Position numbers and translations under genes: made by a program. From contig JADJAH010000016.1 in NCBI GenBank assembly GCA_016704345.1, forward strand, positions 124,001-188,000: DNA of 64,000 bases, written 5' to 3'. The stretch comes from Ignavibacteria bacterium. Its GTDB lineage: Bacteria; Bacteroidota; Ignavibacteria; Tepidaquicellales; Tepidaquicellaceae. This document shows, one piece after another, positions 1-8,577 of the stretch; the stretch's first letter is position 1, and each line of letters begins with the position of its first letter. Under the pieces are notes generated by a model. The model was not told where the DNA came from. It ran no database searches and saw only the letters and a program-made list of their open reading frames with translations.

Positions 1-1004
1 AACTTGGTGAACGAATTCTCAAATACGATTTTCTTATACTGGCACTCGGAGCAAAGACAGGTTACTTCGGAAAAAATGAATGGCAGAAATTTACTTCAGG
101 TCTGAAGAATCTCAATGATGCTTTGCAGATCAGGAGAAGACTTTTGATATCATTTGAAGAGGCTGAAAATGATCCTTCAGTTGCAGCAGAGTTAATGAAC
201 TATGTCATAGTGGGCGGAGGGCCGACAGGCGTTGAACTTGCCGGATCAATAGCCGAATTGTCGCGCAGGATAATCAAGAATGATTTCCGAAACATAGACA
301 CATCGAAGGCGAAGATAACTCTCATAGAAGCAGGCCCGGATCTTCTGCCAAGCTTCGACAGAACGCTTTCAGTTTACACAAAGGAAGCGCTTCTCAAGAG
401 AGGAGTGAATGTAATGCTTAACACGAGAGTCAAAGACATCTCTAAGCACAAGCTAACACTCAAGACGCTTGAAGGAGACAAAGAAATTTCGGCCAACATA
501 ATTATTTGGGCGGCCGGTGTTGAAGCCGTGCCGATAACAACAGAGATAACCAACAACCTTGACAGGCAGAAGCGAATACTTGTAAACCAATTCTGCTCAC
601 TAGGTGAACATCCGGAAGTCTTTGTAATTGGTGATATGGCAGCATTCAAAAATAGTGACGAAAAATTTCTTCCCGGCGTAAGCGCTGTGGCAATGCAGCA
701 GGGAAGACATGTAGCAAGAACTATCAGAAGAGAATTGAGCGGAAAGAAGAGAGAACCGTTTTCTTATGTCGACAAAGGAAATATGGCAACAATAGGCAGG
801 AAGGATGCCGTTGCGGAACTGTTTGGTTTTAAGCTGAAGGGATTCATAGGATGGCTTGCATGGCTTGGTGTGCATCTTTTCTATCAGGTTGGGTTCAAAA
901 ACAAACTCGACATACTATTAACCTGGATCTGGAGCTATCTTACATTTGGTGCGGGAGTGAGAGTGATAACTGATCCTATTCACGATTATGAAAAAGACGA
1001 ATAG
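1..1004 (+). CDS. ndh: Type II NADH dehydrogenase (NDH-2), 5' end outside window
   Basis: Membrane-peripheral FAD enzyme that passes electrons from NADH to quinone without pumping protons. The reading frame is open from base 3, so the gene starts upstream of the window. The visible part begins with LKYDFLILALGAKTGYFG, the conserved segment following the first FAD-binding region in this family. YVIVGGGPTGVELAG (bases about 200-245) is the second Rossmann fold, which binds NADH. VFVIGDMAAF (about 620-650) is the C-terminal FAD contact. AVAMQQGRHVA follows, and then a hydrophobic C-terminus with WLAWLGVHLFYQVGF and IWSYLTF, the usual membrane anchor. Only the N-terminal FAD Rossmann fold is missing from view. 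The family call is secure; the quinone type cannot be read from the sequence. Confidence 0.93.
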   Translation, partial: LGERILKYDFLILALGAKTGYFGKNEWQKFTSGLKNLNDALQIRRRLLISFEEAENDPSVAAELMNYVIVGGGPTGVELAGSIAELSRRIIKNDFRNIDTSKAKITLIEAGPDLLPSFDRTLSVYTKEALLKRGVNVMLNTRVKDISKHKLTLKTLEGDKEISANIIIWAAGVEAVPITTEITNNLDRQKRILVNQFCSLGEHPEVFVIGDMAAFKNSDEKFLPGVSAVAMQQGRHVARTIRRELSGKKREPFSYVDKGNMATIGRKDAVAELFGFKLKGFIGWLAWLGVHLFYQVGFKNKLDILLTWIWSYLTFGAGVRVITDPIHDYEKDE

Positions 1005-1076
1005 CATTTATGCGTAAAGGAACTAAAATCACTTACGACAGCAAACTTTTTTGTACTGAAATCCATACTGAATAAA

Positions 1077-1523
1077 TTGTCCACACTTAAGCGCGCAATT
1101 GAAATAGCATTTGAAGCCCACAAAGATCAGAAAGATAAAAACGGCGAGCCATACTTTGGTCATGTTCTTCGAGTAATGAATTTGGGAAAAACGGAGAATG
1201 AAAAAATTTGCGGAGTGCTGCATGATTTGGTTGAAGATACAGAGTGGACGTTTGAAGACCTGCGCAGAGAAGGATTCAGTAAGACCGTTATAGATGCGCT
1301 CACCTGTGTTACAAAGATATCTGAAGATGAAGATTACGAAGAATTCACAAATCGGATTGCAAAAAATCGTTTAGCAGTAATTGTGAAAATTAATGACCTG
1401 TCTGATAACATGGATGTAAGAAGATTCGATGTCATCCGGGAAAAAGATATTCAAAGGCTCAACAAATATTTGCGTGCCTACAGAAGATTGACACAGATCC
1501 TGTCACAAAATACTGACTATTAA
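1077..1523 (+). CDS. Small HD-domain phosphohydrolase, SpoT-hydrolase-like
   Basis: A 148-residue protein consisting of little more than an HD domain. H29 (FGHVLRV), H49-D50 (LHDLVEDT) and D107/N111 (KINDLSDN) match the metal-binding pattern of RelA/SpoT-type ppGpp hydrolases; there is no synthetase or TGS domain. Such short proteins are often labelled GTP pyrophosphokinase, but only the hydrolase part is present. The start is a TTG. The frame is open back to the stop of the upstream gene with no ATG in it, so the exact N-terminus is uncertain. It lies 72 bp after the NADH dehydrogenase and 19 bp before a YCII gene, which suggests co-transcription. The substrate is unknown. Confidence 0.8.
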   Translation: MSTLKRAIEIAFEAHKDQKDKNGEPYFGHVLRVMNLGKTENEKICGVLHDLVEDTEWTFEDLRREGFSKTVIDALTCVTKISEDEDYEEFTNRIAKNRLAVIVKINDLSDNMDVRRFDVIREKDIQRLNKYLRAYRRLTQILSQNTDY

Positions 1524-1542
1524 AAATAGACATTAACGGATT

Positions 1543-1863
1543 ATGGCACCGGAAGGGAAAAAACATTTCTGCTACCGACTAAGTCTTCGTGAAGATCTGA
1601 GAGATTTCAAGAACTGGACAGAGGAAGAAAATCAGACTATAGGAGTTCATTTCAACTATCTCAAAGATATGCTGGAGGCGGGCAAACTTGTACTTGCGGG
1701 CAGAACAGAAAACATGCCAATGACAGACAAAGACATGGGAATTGCAATACTGGAAACTGATACGATGGAAGAAGCCGCGGAGATCATGACTAATGATCCT
1801 GCTGTGAAGGGCGGAATCATGTCGGCCGAACTGTTCGAATTCTCACTTGCGCTCTACAGGTGA
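1543..1863 (+). CDS. YCII-related domain protein
   Basis: A 106-residue cytoplasmic protein with the YCII/dimeric alpha-beta barrel pattern. A conserved His sits in GVHFNYLKDMLEAGKL, followed by LAGRT, a GIAILETDTMEEA strand-helix and the DPAVKGG segment with a conserved Asp. YCII proteins are small dimeric barrels; a few act as dehalogenase-like or lyase enzymes, but most have no known substrate. It sits 19 bp after the HD hydrolase and is probably co-transcribed with it. A secreted relative (31711-32169) has the same core behind a signal peptide. Confidence 0.8.
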   Translation: MAPEGKKHFCYRLSLREDLRDFKNWTEEENQTIGVHFNYLKDMLEAGKLVLAGRTENMPMTDKDMGIAILETDTMEEAAEIMTNDPAVKGGIMSAELFEFSLALYR

Positions 1864-2163
1864 AATGCAGTTGCAATGAAATTTATTTCTGTCTCGCAGA
1901 CTCTAAAAAATAAATTCTGCAATCCGTCTTATTTTTATTAAGCGTCCGAATCAAACTATGCGGTGAGATAAGTTTATATGCACTTAATAATTCTATAAAA
2001 GGGATTCTTGCTTGATCGCCTTCTTCATACTTGTACCAAAGCCTTTTCGAAATCAGAGTTGTGAAAATTGAACGCATCATTTACAGAATCATTCTGAATA
2101 GTGCATGATTTCAAAATATTATTCGTATTATTGCATAATCTTTGATAACACTACTACATCAGC
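1864..2163. other. Intergenic gap, no supported gene
   Basis: About 300 bp of AT-rich DNA. A minus-strand frame of 65 codons exists but has no recognisable domain, signal peptide or ribosome-binding site. I see no hairpin terminator or RNA gene here. The promoter of the following gene probably lies near its right end. Confidence 0.5.
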
Positions 2164-3744
2164 ATGAAGTCATCTGACGAGATATTTCGTTTGATAAAAA
2201 CAATGAACAGGAAAGAGAAGCTATTCTTCAGGAAGAAAGCATTGGCTTTTTATACTGATGAAGACGGCAATTATCGCAAACTGTTTGATGACATTTCTAT
2301 TCAGGCGGAAGAGAGTGATGAGTATGATGAGAAGAGGATCAAGGAAGGAGAATACTCAGGAAAGTTCATGAAGAACCTGTCGGTGCATAAGAACTATTTG
2401 TATAGTATGATCCTGGAGTCTCTTGAACTATACAACAGAGACAGCAAGCACACGGTTACTGTCAGGAATCTCTTGTCACAGGCAGAACTGCTCTACGACA
2501 AAATGTTGTATGACCAGAGTCTTAAGCTCATTCAGCGCGCAAAGAAACTGGCTAAAGAAAAGAACATTGTTCATTTACGGTATGAGCTGATCAATCTCGA
2601 AAGAACGATCTTAAAATATACATTATCAACAAAAGATTATGAGAATTGTTGTGAGGAGTTGTTTGACGAACAATACGGAATCATAGATCAAAACAAAAAC
2701 CAACTTGATTATTACAGACTCAATGAGCAAGTAGGCTTGTTCCTTAGAGCCTACGGAGCAGGAAGGACACGGGATGAAGAACAGCAAAAGAAGTTTGATG
2801 AAATATTCAGCAATCCTCTTCTGAAGAGTATTGACAATGCAAAGTCATTTATGAGCAAGTATATATTTTACAATCTGAATCTCCAGTATCACCTCACAAA
2901 TGCAAACTACGAGAGAGCGTATGAATTTGCAAAAGCAGGGACCGAACTTTGGGAGAATAATCCGGGAATGCTCACAGGAAAACTTGATAACTATATATTC
3001 TCGCTGAACAATCTTAACAATGCACAGGACAGAGCAAAGAGATATGAAGAACAGAAATTAACTATTGAAAAGCTGAAGAGCATTCCGGCCAGGTATCCGG
3101 AGATTGTGACTGAAGCAAACAAGACTTTCATATTCTATTCTTCTTCTGTCTCTTTGCTTGCCGTCAGTATAACCGTGATTGATCAGATCAAGCTAAGATC
3201 CGTAATAAAAGAAACAACGGAAGGTATGAATGAATATGAAGAGAAAGTAACAACATATCAGAGAATCATTCTGTATTATTTCCTGAGTATTGCCAACTTT
3301 GTCATCGGAGATTATGAAAAATGTATTTACTGGAATTCCAGGATTTTTAATATTGGCAAGACAGATCTCTCGGAAGATTATCAGTGTTATGCAAGGATCA
3401 TACAGCTCATTTCATATTATGAGCTCGGCTACATTGATGCTATGGAGTATGCTCTAAGATCGGCTTATCATTTTATCAGCAAGAGAAAGAGAATTTACAA
3501 ATACGAGAATATAATTCAGCAGTATCTCCGCAAATCTTTCCGGGTAAAGAATGACGGAGAGCTTTACAGAATGTTTGACGATATGATGTTCGATCTCGGA
3601 GCGATTGCCGAAGATGAATATGAAAAGAATGCGTTTGATGCGTTTGATCTCAGGCCTTGGCTGGAGAGCAAGATCAAGGGGGTTTCACTTATTGATTTGC
3701 TCATTTCAAAACAGAAATCAGAGTCCTCACCTAAAAGAAAATAG
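2164..3744 (+). CDS. Helical-repeat (TPR-like) protein of unknown function
   Basis: A 526-residue soluble, strongly helical protein with no signal peptide or membrane segment. The N-terminus (SSDEIFRLIKTMNRKEKLFFRKKA) is rich in charge. It is followed by repeated paired amphipathic helices, for example LLSQAELLYDKMLYDQSLKLI, and later segments around IANFVIGDYEKCIYWNSRIF and LISYYELGYIDAMEYALRSA that resemble degenerate tetratricopeptide repeats. Proteins of this shape usually serve as protein-protein scaffolds. I do not recognise the family and assign no function. The gene stands alone, between a 300-bp gap and a palindromic repeat. Confidence 0.8.
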   Translation: MKSSDEIFRLIKTMNRKEKLFFRKKALAFYTDEDGNYRKLFDDISIQAEESDEYDEKRIKEGEYSGKFMKNLSVHKNYLYSMILESLELYNRDSKHTVTVRNLLSQAELLYDKMLYDQSLKLIQRAKKLAKEKNIVHLRYELINLERTILKYTLSTKDYENCCEELFDEQYGIIDQNKNQLDYYRLNEQVGLFLRAYGAGRTRDEEQQKKFDEIFSNPLLKSIDNAKSFMSKYIFYNLNLQYHLTNANYERAYEFAKAGTELWENNPGMLTGKLDNYIFSLNNLNNAQDRAKRYEEQKLTIEKLKSIPARYPEIVTEANKTFIFYSSSVSLLAVSITVIDQIKLRSVIKETTEGMNEYEEKVTTYQRIILYYFLSIANFVIGDYEKCIYWNSRIFNIGKTDLSEDYQCYARIIQLISYYELGYIDAMEYALRSAYHFISKRKRIYKYENIIQQYLRKSFRVKNDGELYRMFDDMMFDLGAIAEDEYEKNAFDAFDLRPWLESKIKGVSLIDLLISKQKSESSPKRK

Positions 3745-3809
3745 ATCAGCAGAATATTATAACCATTCTGAGGATACGGGAATTGTAGCATTATGTTTTT
3801 TAGCTCGAT

Positions 3810-3925
3810 CCCAATCTCCCTGCCTGCCAGAATGCATTTCACACTTCAATGGCAAGTGGGCAGGCAGGCAGATTGGGAGAGTGCATGTCGTTATTAGAAA
3901 GTGCCCAATCAGAAGATTGGGCACC
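3810..3925 (+). repeat. 116-bp double-hairpin dispersed repeat, copy 1
   Basis: Near-identical in length and sequence to 8432-8547, with an inverted partial copy at 63649-63700. It contains two hairpins. The first pairs CCCAATCT..CTGCCTGCC (from 3810) with GGCAGGCAG..GATTGGG (to about 3877) around a loop containing GAATGCATTTCACACTTCAA. The second is a perfect 10-bp stem, GTGCCCAATC/GATTGGGCAC, with a 4-nt loop (3901-3924). Open frames crossing it are translations of the repeat, not genes. It may be a non-autonomous mobile repeat; no transposase lies nearby. Confidence 0.8.
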
Positions 3926-3964
3926 AGAGATGTTTGCAAAAACTATGACTCGCTCTATAGAATC

Positions 3965-4426
3965 TTATTTGGAAGGATCAGGTATCTCAGTTTCTGATTT
4001 ATCTGTCTTTGATTTATCCGTATCCGGTTTTGCAGAGTCACTGCAAAGTCCGGCTATCTCATGAAACACGTCATGCATGGAAATCAGTGATTTCTTAATT
4101 TCTTCATCTGAAGCTTTGTTCGTGATCATGTCATTCATTGTTCTGCAGCCTTCCTCCAGCCTCTTTGCCGCATCATTAATGCCGGGAGTATTGAATTCGG
4201 CAGGAATGTCTTTGTTCAGCAATGCTGCTTTCTCAGACATCTCAAGGCTTCTGGTCTTAATAGGTTCGAGATTGCCGTCTTCCATCGGATGAAAAGTCTG
4301 TGACATTACTTCATGGAAATTCTTTAGCGCTGGCCATTTGTCAAAAGCAGATTGCGCCTGAACTGCTCCGGCATTAAGGATTAGAAATAAAACAAGACCG
4401 GATAGTACAAATATTACCTTTCTCAT
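3965..4426 (-). CDS. Exported small helical protein of unknown function
   Basis: A 153-residue protein with a clear signal peptide (VIFVLSGLVLFLILNAGAVQAQ, cleaved after AQA or AQS) and a mature helical domain of about 100 residues. The pattern (W/F..H..M..TFHPMEDGNLEPI..., then AAKRLEEGCRTMNDMI and ISMHDVFHEIAGLC) recalls periplasmic four-helix bundles of the cytochrome c'/b562 type, but there is no CXXCH heme motif. The C-terminus is an acidic/lysine-rich tail (DTDKSKTDKSETE). It probably resides in the periplasm. His and Met residues facing a bundle could bind a metal, but that is speculation. Confidence 0.72.
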   Translation of the reverse strand: MRKVIFVLSGLVLFLILNAGAVQAQSAFDKWPALKNFHEVMSQTFHPMEDGNLEPIKTRSLEMSEKAALLNKDIPAEFNTPGINDAAKRLEEGCRTMNDMITNKASDEEIKKSLISMHDVFHEIAGLCSDSAKPDTDKSKTDKSETEIPDPSK

Positions 4427-4504
4427 TGTTTGTTTTTTAAGTTAGTAATGATTTGATTGGTTTGTGTTTGGTATTTTTGAAACATGAAGCTGTTGAATTC
4501 TATA

Positions 4505-5038
4505 CTAAACTTTTGAAAGTGTTGACTTCTCCATTAACAGATCGCTGTATGAATATTTAATACAATCGTTCTCATCAATACCAAAGAACCCGAAGTATTT
4601 CATGCATTGCTCCTTAAGTTCATCAATCAAGATATTTCCTGTATCGTCAATAGCTTCAACTTCGATGTACAAGCCCAGGTCTTTCACATCATCAAAATGG
4701 AATTTGACATTATCAATGAAGTAGATCTTTCGGATTTTTTCAACGACCACTTTAATGCTGTGAAGCTTTGTAAGAATCTTTTTCAGAGCTTTGCATTGCT
4801 GATGTTTATACAGCAAAACATCTGATTGTCGTGCGCCCGACTTGTCTTTCCGTTCATAATAAATGAGTGCAGTTTCAATATTGCCTTCGCGAAGTTTTAG
4901 TCTGCCATGAGGTACTTCAAAGTAGGTATCAATCTGATAATCCTCACCGATGTATTTCGGATGAAGTGTCAGGAGTTTGTCTTCGGGGATCCTGATATCC
5001 GGCACTTTCGCCTTGAATTCAAAATTGGTGATCTTCAT
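4505..5038 (-). CDS. CYTH domain protein (class IV adenylate cyclase/thiamine triphosphatase-like)
   Basis: A 177-residue single-domain protein of the CYTH (triphosphate tunnel) superfamily. It has FEFKAKV near the N-terminus, where the family has an ExExK signature; here the first Glu position is Asn. The family-typical QIDTYFEVPHGRLKLRE follows, then ETALIYYER, VVEKIRKIYFIDNVKFHFDDV and LGLYIEVEAID, which carry the alternating basic and acidic residues of the tunnel. Family members bind a triphosphate and divalent metal; activities include cAMP synthesis and ThTP or tripolyphosphate hydrolysis. The sequence does not tell which applies. It is monocistronic. Confidence 0.85.
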   Translation of the reverse strand: MKITNFEFKAKVPDIRIPEDKLLTLHPKYIGEDYQIDTYFEVPHGRLKLREGNIETALIYYERKDKSGARQSDVLLYKHQQCKALKKILTKLHSIKVVVEKIRKIYFIDNVKFHFDDVKDLGLYIEVEAIDDTGNILIDELKEQCMKYFGFFGIDENDCIKYSYSDLLMEKSTLSKV

Positions 5039-5289
5039 CGCACTTCATTTTTCTTGTCAAACTTACATTGCGGGAATTCTTAATTCAATTCTCTTTGTAG
5101 TTTATTCTATTGATTGTGTTTTGCAGATCAGGAGTACCTACTCCTTCTTAACAGAATGGCGCCGCCTTCACCCTTGCATTAATTTGATGGCTGCTAAACA
5201 GCGACTGAATTTTTGGATTTTAAGCATATCTAAATTGAATTAGATTAGTAATAAATAACCTGACCCATTATGATCAGGGTGGAGATATT

Positions 5290-7578
5290 ATGAAAAGGTT
5301 GTTTTGGTTCTTTCCGATCTTGGTACTTGCATTTTCACTATCAAAAAGTTTTGCAACACTTCCTGACACATTAATACAAAGCGTTTATCCTGCTATCAAC
5401 GCACTCGATGTTCCTAAGAACGCAACAGTATTTGCACAGTTTGAAACATCTGAAATAAATCCTGCTACAGTCAACTCTTCCACTGTTAAAATTCACGGAT
5501 CGTTAACAGGCTATTTGCAGTGCAACATTTTCTGGAATTCATCCCAGAAGAGATTGTTTGCAGATCCGGTCAAGAATTTCAAAAGTGGAGAAAGAATTCT
5601 CGTGTCCCTGACTTCGGGCATTAGGACCTTGTCAGGTACAGAGATTGATCCGGTTACATGGAATTTTACAGTCGCTTCAACCGGTGGCAGCATGCAGTTC
5701 AGTAAGTTCTCTTCGGCGGATGCAGGTAACGCCGAGATAAGTTCGGTCATTCCCGGTGACATTGATCTTGACGGAGACATTGACATTGCACTGCTGATGA
5801 CGAACAGTAATGAGATTGTATTGCTTAAGAACAACGGCAGTGGCACATTGTCCATTTTTGGCAATACGATTGTTCAGCCGCCGGGAACAAGATTCATTGT
5901 GATGGCAGATTTTGATTCGGATGGTGATCTTGATCTTGCTTCGGGCACTTCAGTATTTACCATGAGCGTCTTTATGAATGACGGCTTTGGAATTTTCATT
6001 CATCATGCAACCTATCCGAACCTCGGAGGGGCATTTATGACTTACGCAGACAGCTTCGGCGACGGCGATATTGATTTGGTGGGAGGTATCAGGCCGGAAA
6101 TAGGCGTAGGCTTGAACATCGCTTCTGAAAATGACGGAAGCGGCAACTTCTCATTGAGACACTTGTGCCTTTCCTCATGCGCTTGTTGCGTAATTAATTC
6201 TAATCATCAGTACTTTGCTCTTCTCTCCGGAGATTATAATAACGACGGCAGGAATGACCTGATTGTTTCAGGGATGATGAGGGATCTTGTCAGTGCATGT
6301 TATTGCGAGTACTCCGATTTGTTCTGTGGCAACGATATGGGATACGGCTTTGCCGTCAGCTTACCGTCATTGAGTCAACACAGTCCGACATTGAATGCAA
6401 ACGATCTTGACGGAAACGGATTCATTGATATCATCAAGAGTCCTGCAGGCATTCTTCTGAATGACAGCATGGCTTTTGCAGTCAGCAGTTTTCCAGGAAC
6501 CGGCGGACTTTATGCTACAGGAGATCTTGACGGTGACGGAGATATTGATATTGCTGAGAAATCGGATATCAGCCGCAAGCTGAAATTTCTTAGGAATAAT
6601 GGCAGCAGTGATTTTCAGCTCTTCAAAGAAAGGAATTCAATGCTGACATCCGGACATTCTGCAATCGCAGATCTTGACGGAGACGGAGATCTTGACATTG
6701 TTAGCGCAAATAGCGAACCGGGAACTGTATCCGTATTTAAGAATGATGACTGCACAGCACAAACATGCACTCTTACCGGCCCGGGTATTGTCCCGCCGAA
6801 AACGATCACTCAATACACAAGCTCAGTCTTGGTCGGTGATTGGTCTGTTTTAAATTACGGCGGCAGTAATGCAAAGCTGCACACTGCCCATGCAAATGAT
6901 ACCGTTTCACTCAATACCGGCGAATACTCAGGAGTAGCAGAACTTAGCTACAGATACACTGATAATTGCGGAATCCATGTTGAGAATATTCTTATTACCA
7001 TTGAATCTCCTCTTCCGGTTGAGTTGATTTCATTCACCGGCGCATTTGTAAACGATGCTGTTCATCTTAAGTGGTCAGCGTCTGATGAGATCAACAATGC
7101 AGGTTTCGATGTTGAGGCAAAAGACAATCTCAACGGCTCTTGGAAAAAGATCGGTTTCGTCGAAGCAAACGGATCATCGGCAGGTGTCAACGAGTATGAA
7201 TATGTTGACAACGAGCCTGCTTCCGGTACGTTGTACTATCGCTTAAGGCAGATTGATTTCGGTGGCAACTTCAAATACTATGAACTTGCAGACGCTATTT
7301 TTGTCAATGAACCTGAGAACTACATGTTGTTGCAGAATTATCCGAATCCTTTCAACTCATCAACGATTGTAAGGTACAATATTCCCGAATACGGAAGAGT
7401 AACAATCACATTGTATGATGTAATTGGTAGAGTGGTATCCGTACCGGTTGACGAATCTAAGTCACCGGGAAGATATTCCGCAAAGATCGAGCTAAGCGGT
7501 CTAAGTTCCGGGATCTACTTCTACGAATTGAAGACAGCACACTTCAGAGATGTAAAGAGGATGATGTTGATAAGGTAA
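5290..7578 (+). CDS. Secreted FG-GAP/VCBS propeller protein with Ig-like domain and T9SS sorting domain
   Basis: A 762-residue exported protein. It has a signal peptide (to about residue 22), then an SbsA/Big_5-type Ig-like domain (about 28-130, beginning SVYPAINALDVPKNATVFAQF). Seven FG-GAP repeats with Ca-binding DxDxDG loops follow (DIDLDGDIDIAL, DFDSDGDLDLAS, DLDGDGDLDIVS and others), consistent with one seven-bladed propeller. A beta-sandwich linker beginning PLPVELISFTG comes next, and then a C-terminal T9SS sorting domain (LLQNYPNPFNSSTIV to KRMMLIR). T9SS moves such proteins across the outer membrane and cleaves the tail. The ribosome-binding site AGGGTGGAG (5276-5284) fixes the start. 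The ligand is unknown; FG-GAP propellers often mediate adhesion. Confidence 0.9.
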   Translation: MKRLFWFFPILVLAFSLSKSFATLPDTLIQSVYPAINALDVPKNATVFAQFETSEINPATVNSSTVKIHGSLTGYLQCNIFWNSSQKRLFADPVKNFKSGERILVSLTSGIRTLSGTEIDPVTWNFTVASTGGSMQFSKFSSADAGNAEISSVIPGDIDLDGDIDIALLMTNSNEIVLLKNNGSGTLSIFGNTIVQPPGTRFIVMADFDSDGDLDLASGTSVFTMSVFMNDGFGIFIHHATYPNLGGAFMTYADSFGDGDIDLVGGIRPEIGVGLNIASENDGSGNFSLRHLCLSSCACCVINSNHQYFALLSGDYNNDGRNDLIVSGMMRDLVSACYCEYSDLFCGNDMGYGFAVSLPSLSQHSPTLNANDLDGNGFIDIIKSPAGILLNDSMAFAVSSFPGTGGLYATGDLDGDGDIDIAEKSDISRKLKFLRNNGSSDFQLFKERNSMLTSGHSAIADLDGDGDLDIVSANSEPGTVSVFKNDDCTAQTCTLTGPGIVPPKTITQYTSSVLVGDWSVLNYGGSNAKLHTAHANDTVSLNTGEYSGVAELSYRYTDNCGIHVENILITIESPLPVELISFTGAFVNDAVHLKWSASDEINNAGFDVEAKDNLNGSWKKIGFVEANGSSAGVNEYEYVDNEPASGTLYYRLRQIDFGGNFKYYELADAIFVNEPENYMLLQNYPNPFNSSTIVRYNIPEYGRVTITLYDVIGRVVSVPVDESKSPGRYSAKIELSGLSSGIYFYELKTAHFRDVKRMMLIR

Positions 7579-7600
7579 GAAGTCAGATGTTCAACCGGCA

Positions 7601-7632
7601 ACAATGTCTTTGGCCAATTCTTCAGACATTGT
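7601..7632. terminator. Possible bidirectional terminator hairpin
   Basis: ACAATGTCT (7601-7609) pairs perfectly with AGACATTGT (7624-7632) across a 14-nt loop. It lies between converging genes and overlaps the stop of the minus-strand one. No strong T-run follows on either strand, so terminator function is tentative. Confidence 0.35.
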
Positions 7633-7810
7633 ACAAGCGGGGAGTCTGAGCGTTTTGCTTTGTCTTGTGTTTTGTCGCGCGAGCAGAAAGTTTTTTCCGC
7701 TTTGCTTTTTGAACTTTCATAATCGCTCTGAACTCCTTTAGCTCTTTGTCAGACCAAGGTTCAGATTTGATTATTAAGTCAATTTTTTTTGATTCTTTGA
7801 TTAAGCTCAT
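7622..7810 (-). CDS. Small basic protein, partner of upstream GNAT-like protein
   Basis: A 62-residue, Lys/Arg-rich protein starting 4 bp after the stop of the 174-residue gene at 7815-8339, so the two almost certainly form one operon. The N-terminal half contains SEPWSDKELKEFRAIMKV, an acidic helix with a Trp like those in small antitoxin-type proteins. The C-terminal half (KAKRKKLSARATKHKTKQ) is strongly basic and probably disordered or nucleic-acid binding. I do not recognise a family. A toxin/antitoxin or modifier/partner relation with the upstream gene is inferred from size and arrangement only. Confidence 0.6.
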   Translation of the reverse strand: MSLIKESKKIDLIIKSEPWSDKELKEFRAIMKVQKAKRKKLSARATKHKTKQNAQTPRLYNV

Positions 7811-7814
7811 GTCC

Positions 7815-8339
7815 TTAGGTTTTAAAATATTGTGAAACGAGTTTGGCCGCTGCTATAGTGTCAATGTACATCCTGCGTCCACCCAAATGAGTTGCGCCGA
7901 GTGTGTTTTGATAATGTTCAATTAAAGCAGTCTTGCTGTCGAACGCAACAAAACCTTCATAACCTCGATCAAACGAAACTTTGCACGCATATGAAACTAA
8001 ATTACCAGGAATCCCAAGATACAATTTCTCCTTGCCAAGGTTGAACTTTGCGCTCTCAAGCAGATGCATAAAAATGTGGTCTTCCTTATCTTCGATACTT
8101 AGAAGTCCGTGAATAATTGTCGGATTGTTGACTGTTGTAAGTTTATAAATCTGCTTTGAATTGTCTTTGAATTCGGATTTCCAATCGAAGTTCCAATCTT
8201 TTCGCTTGAAGGATTTAATATCTTCGTCATTTATCTTAACAATTTTGGTGTCAAAAACCTCTCCCGAAAATGTGTTTTCAATAGAACTTGTCAGCTTGTC
8301 GATGAGAAATTCCTGATATTTGTTTGACCTTTGGCTCAC
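7815..8339 (-). CDS. Putative GNAT-fold acetyltransferase-like protein
   Basis: A 174-residue soluble protein. The C-terminal half (PGNLVSYACKVSFDRGYEG, then FVAFDSKTALIEHYQNTLGA) has the layout of GNAT motif A followed by motif B: an alpha helix after a glycine, then G..G.V.F.S....I.HY...LGA. The preceding TIIHGLLSIEDKEDHIFMHLLESA resembles the beta4 region. The acetyl-CoA pyrophosphate loop (Q/RxxGxG/A) is not obvious; GKEKLYLGIPGNL takes its place, so activity is uncertain. It forms a tight operon with a 62-residue basic protein and is divergent from hicB. A toxin-like role is inference. Confidence 0.65.
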   Translation of the reverse strand: MSQRSNKYQEFLIDKLTSSIENTFSGEVFDTKIVKINDEDIKSFKRKDWNFDWKSEFKDNSKQIYKLTTVNNPTIIHGLLSIEDKEDHIFMHLLESAKFNLGKEKLYLGIPGNLVSYACKVSFDRGYEGFVAFDSKTALIEHYQNTLGATHLGGRRMYIDTIAAAKLVSQYFKT

Positions 8340-8431
8340 TATTCAAGAATACTAAAAAATGTCGATAAAAGAAAATGTGTTTTACGGAATTGTCTTCCAG
8401 CATATTGCTGGTAATGTTTTCTCAACTCGCC

Positions 8432-8547
8432 CCCAATCTTCCTGCCTGCCAGAATGCATTCCACACTTCAATAGCAAGTGGGCAGGCAGGCTGACTGGGA
8501 GCGTCCATGTCGTAATCAGAATGTGCCCAATCAGCAGATTGGGCACC
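8432..8547 (+). repeat. 116-bp double-hairpin dispersed repeat, copy 2
   Basis: Same length and orientation as 3810-3925, with scattered substitutions. The terminal hairpin is retained perfectly: GTGCCCAATC (8523-8532) pairs with GATTGGGCAC (8537-8546), and the loop is AGCA instead of AGAA. It ends 30 bp before the hicB start codon, so it occupies the hicB leader and possibly replaced a partner gene or promoter. Confidence 0.8.
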
Positions 8548-8577
8548 GGAGAAATTGCTTCTTCTCACAAAAGAGAT

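Noticed and set aside
1883..2080. 65-codon minus-strand frame
   Set aside because: No recognisable motif, no ribosome-binding site, and unlike neighbouring coding sequence.
3605..3997. Plus- and minus-strand open frames over the 3810-3925 repeat
   Set aside because: Their shared peptide (CLPECISHFN...WAGR) only reflects the DNA repeat, as the copy at 8432 translates the same way.
8359..8577. N-terminal extension of hicB to an ATG at 8359
   Set aside because: The extra codons are the translated 116-bp repeat; the HicB fold begins at 8578.
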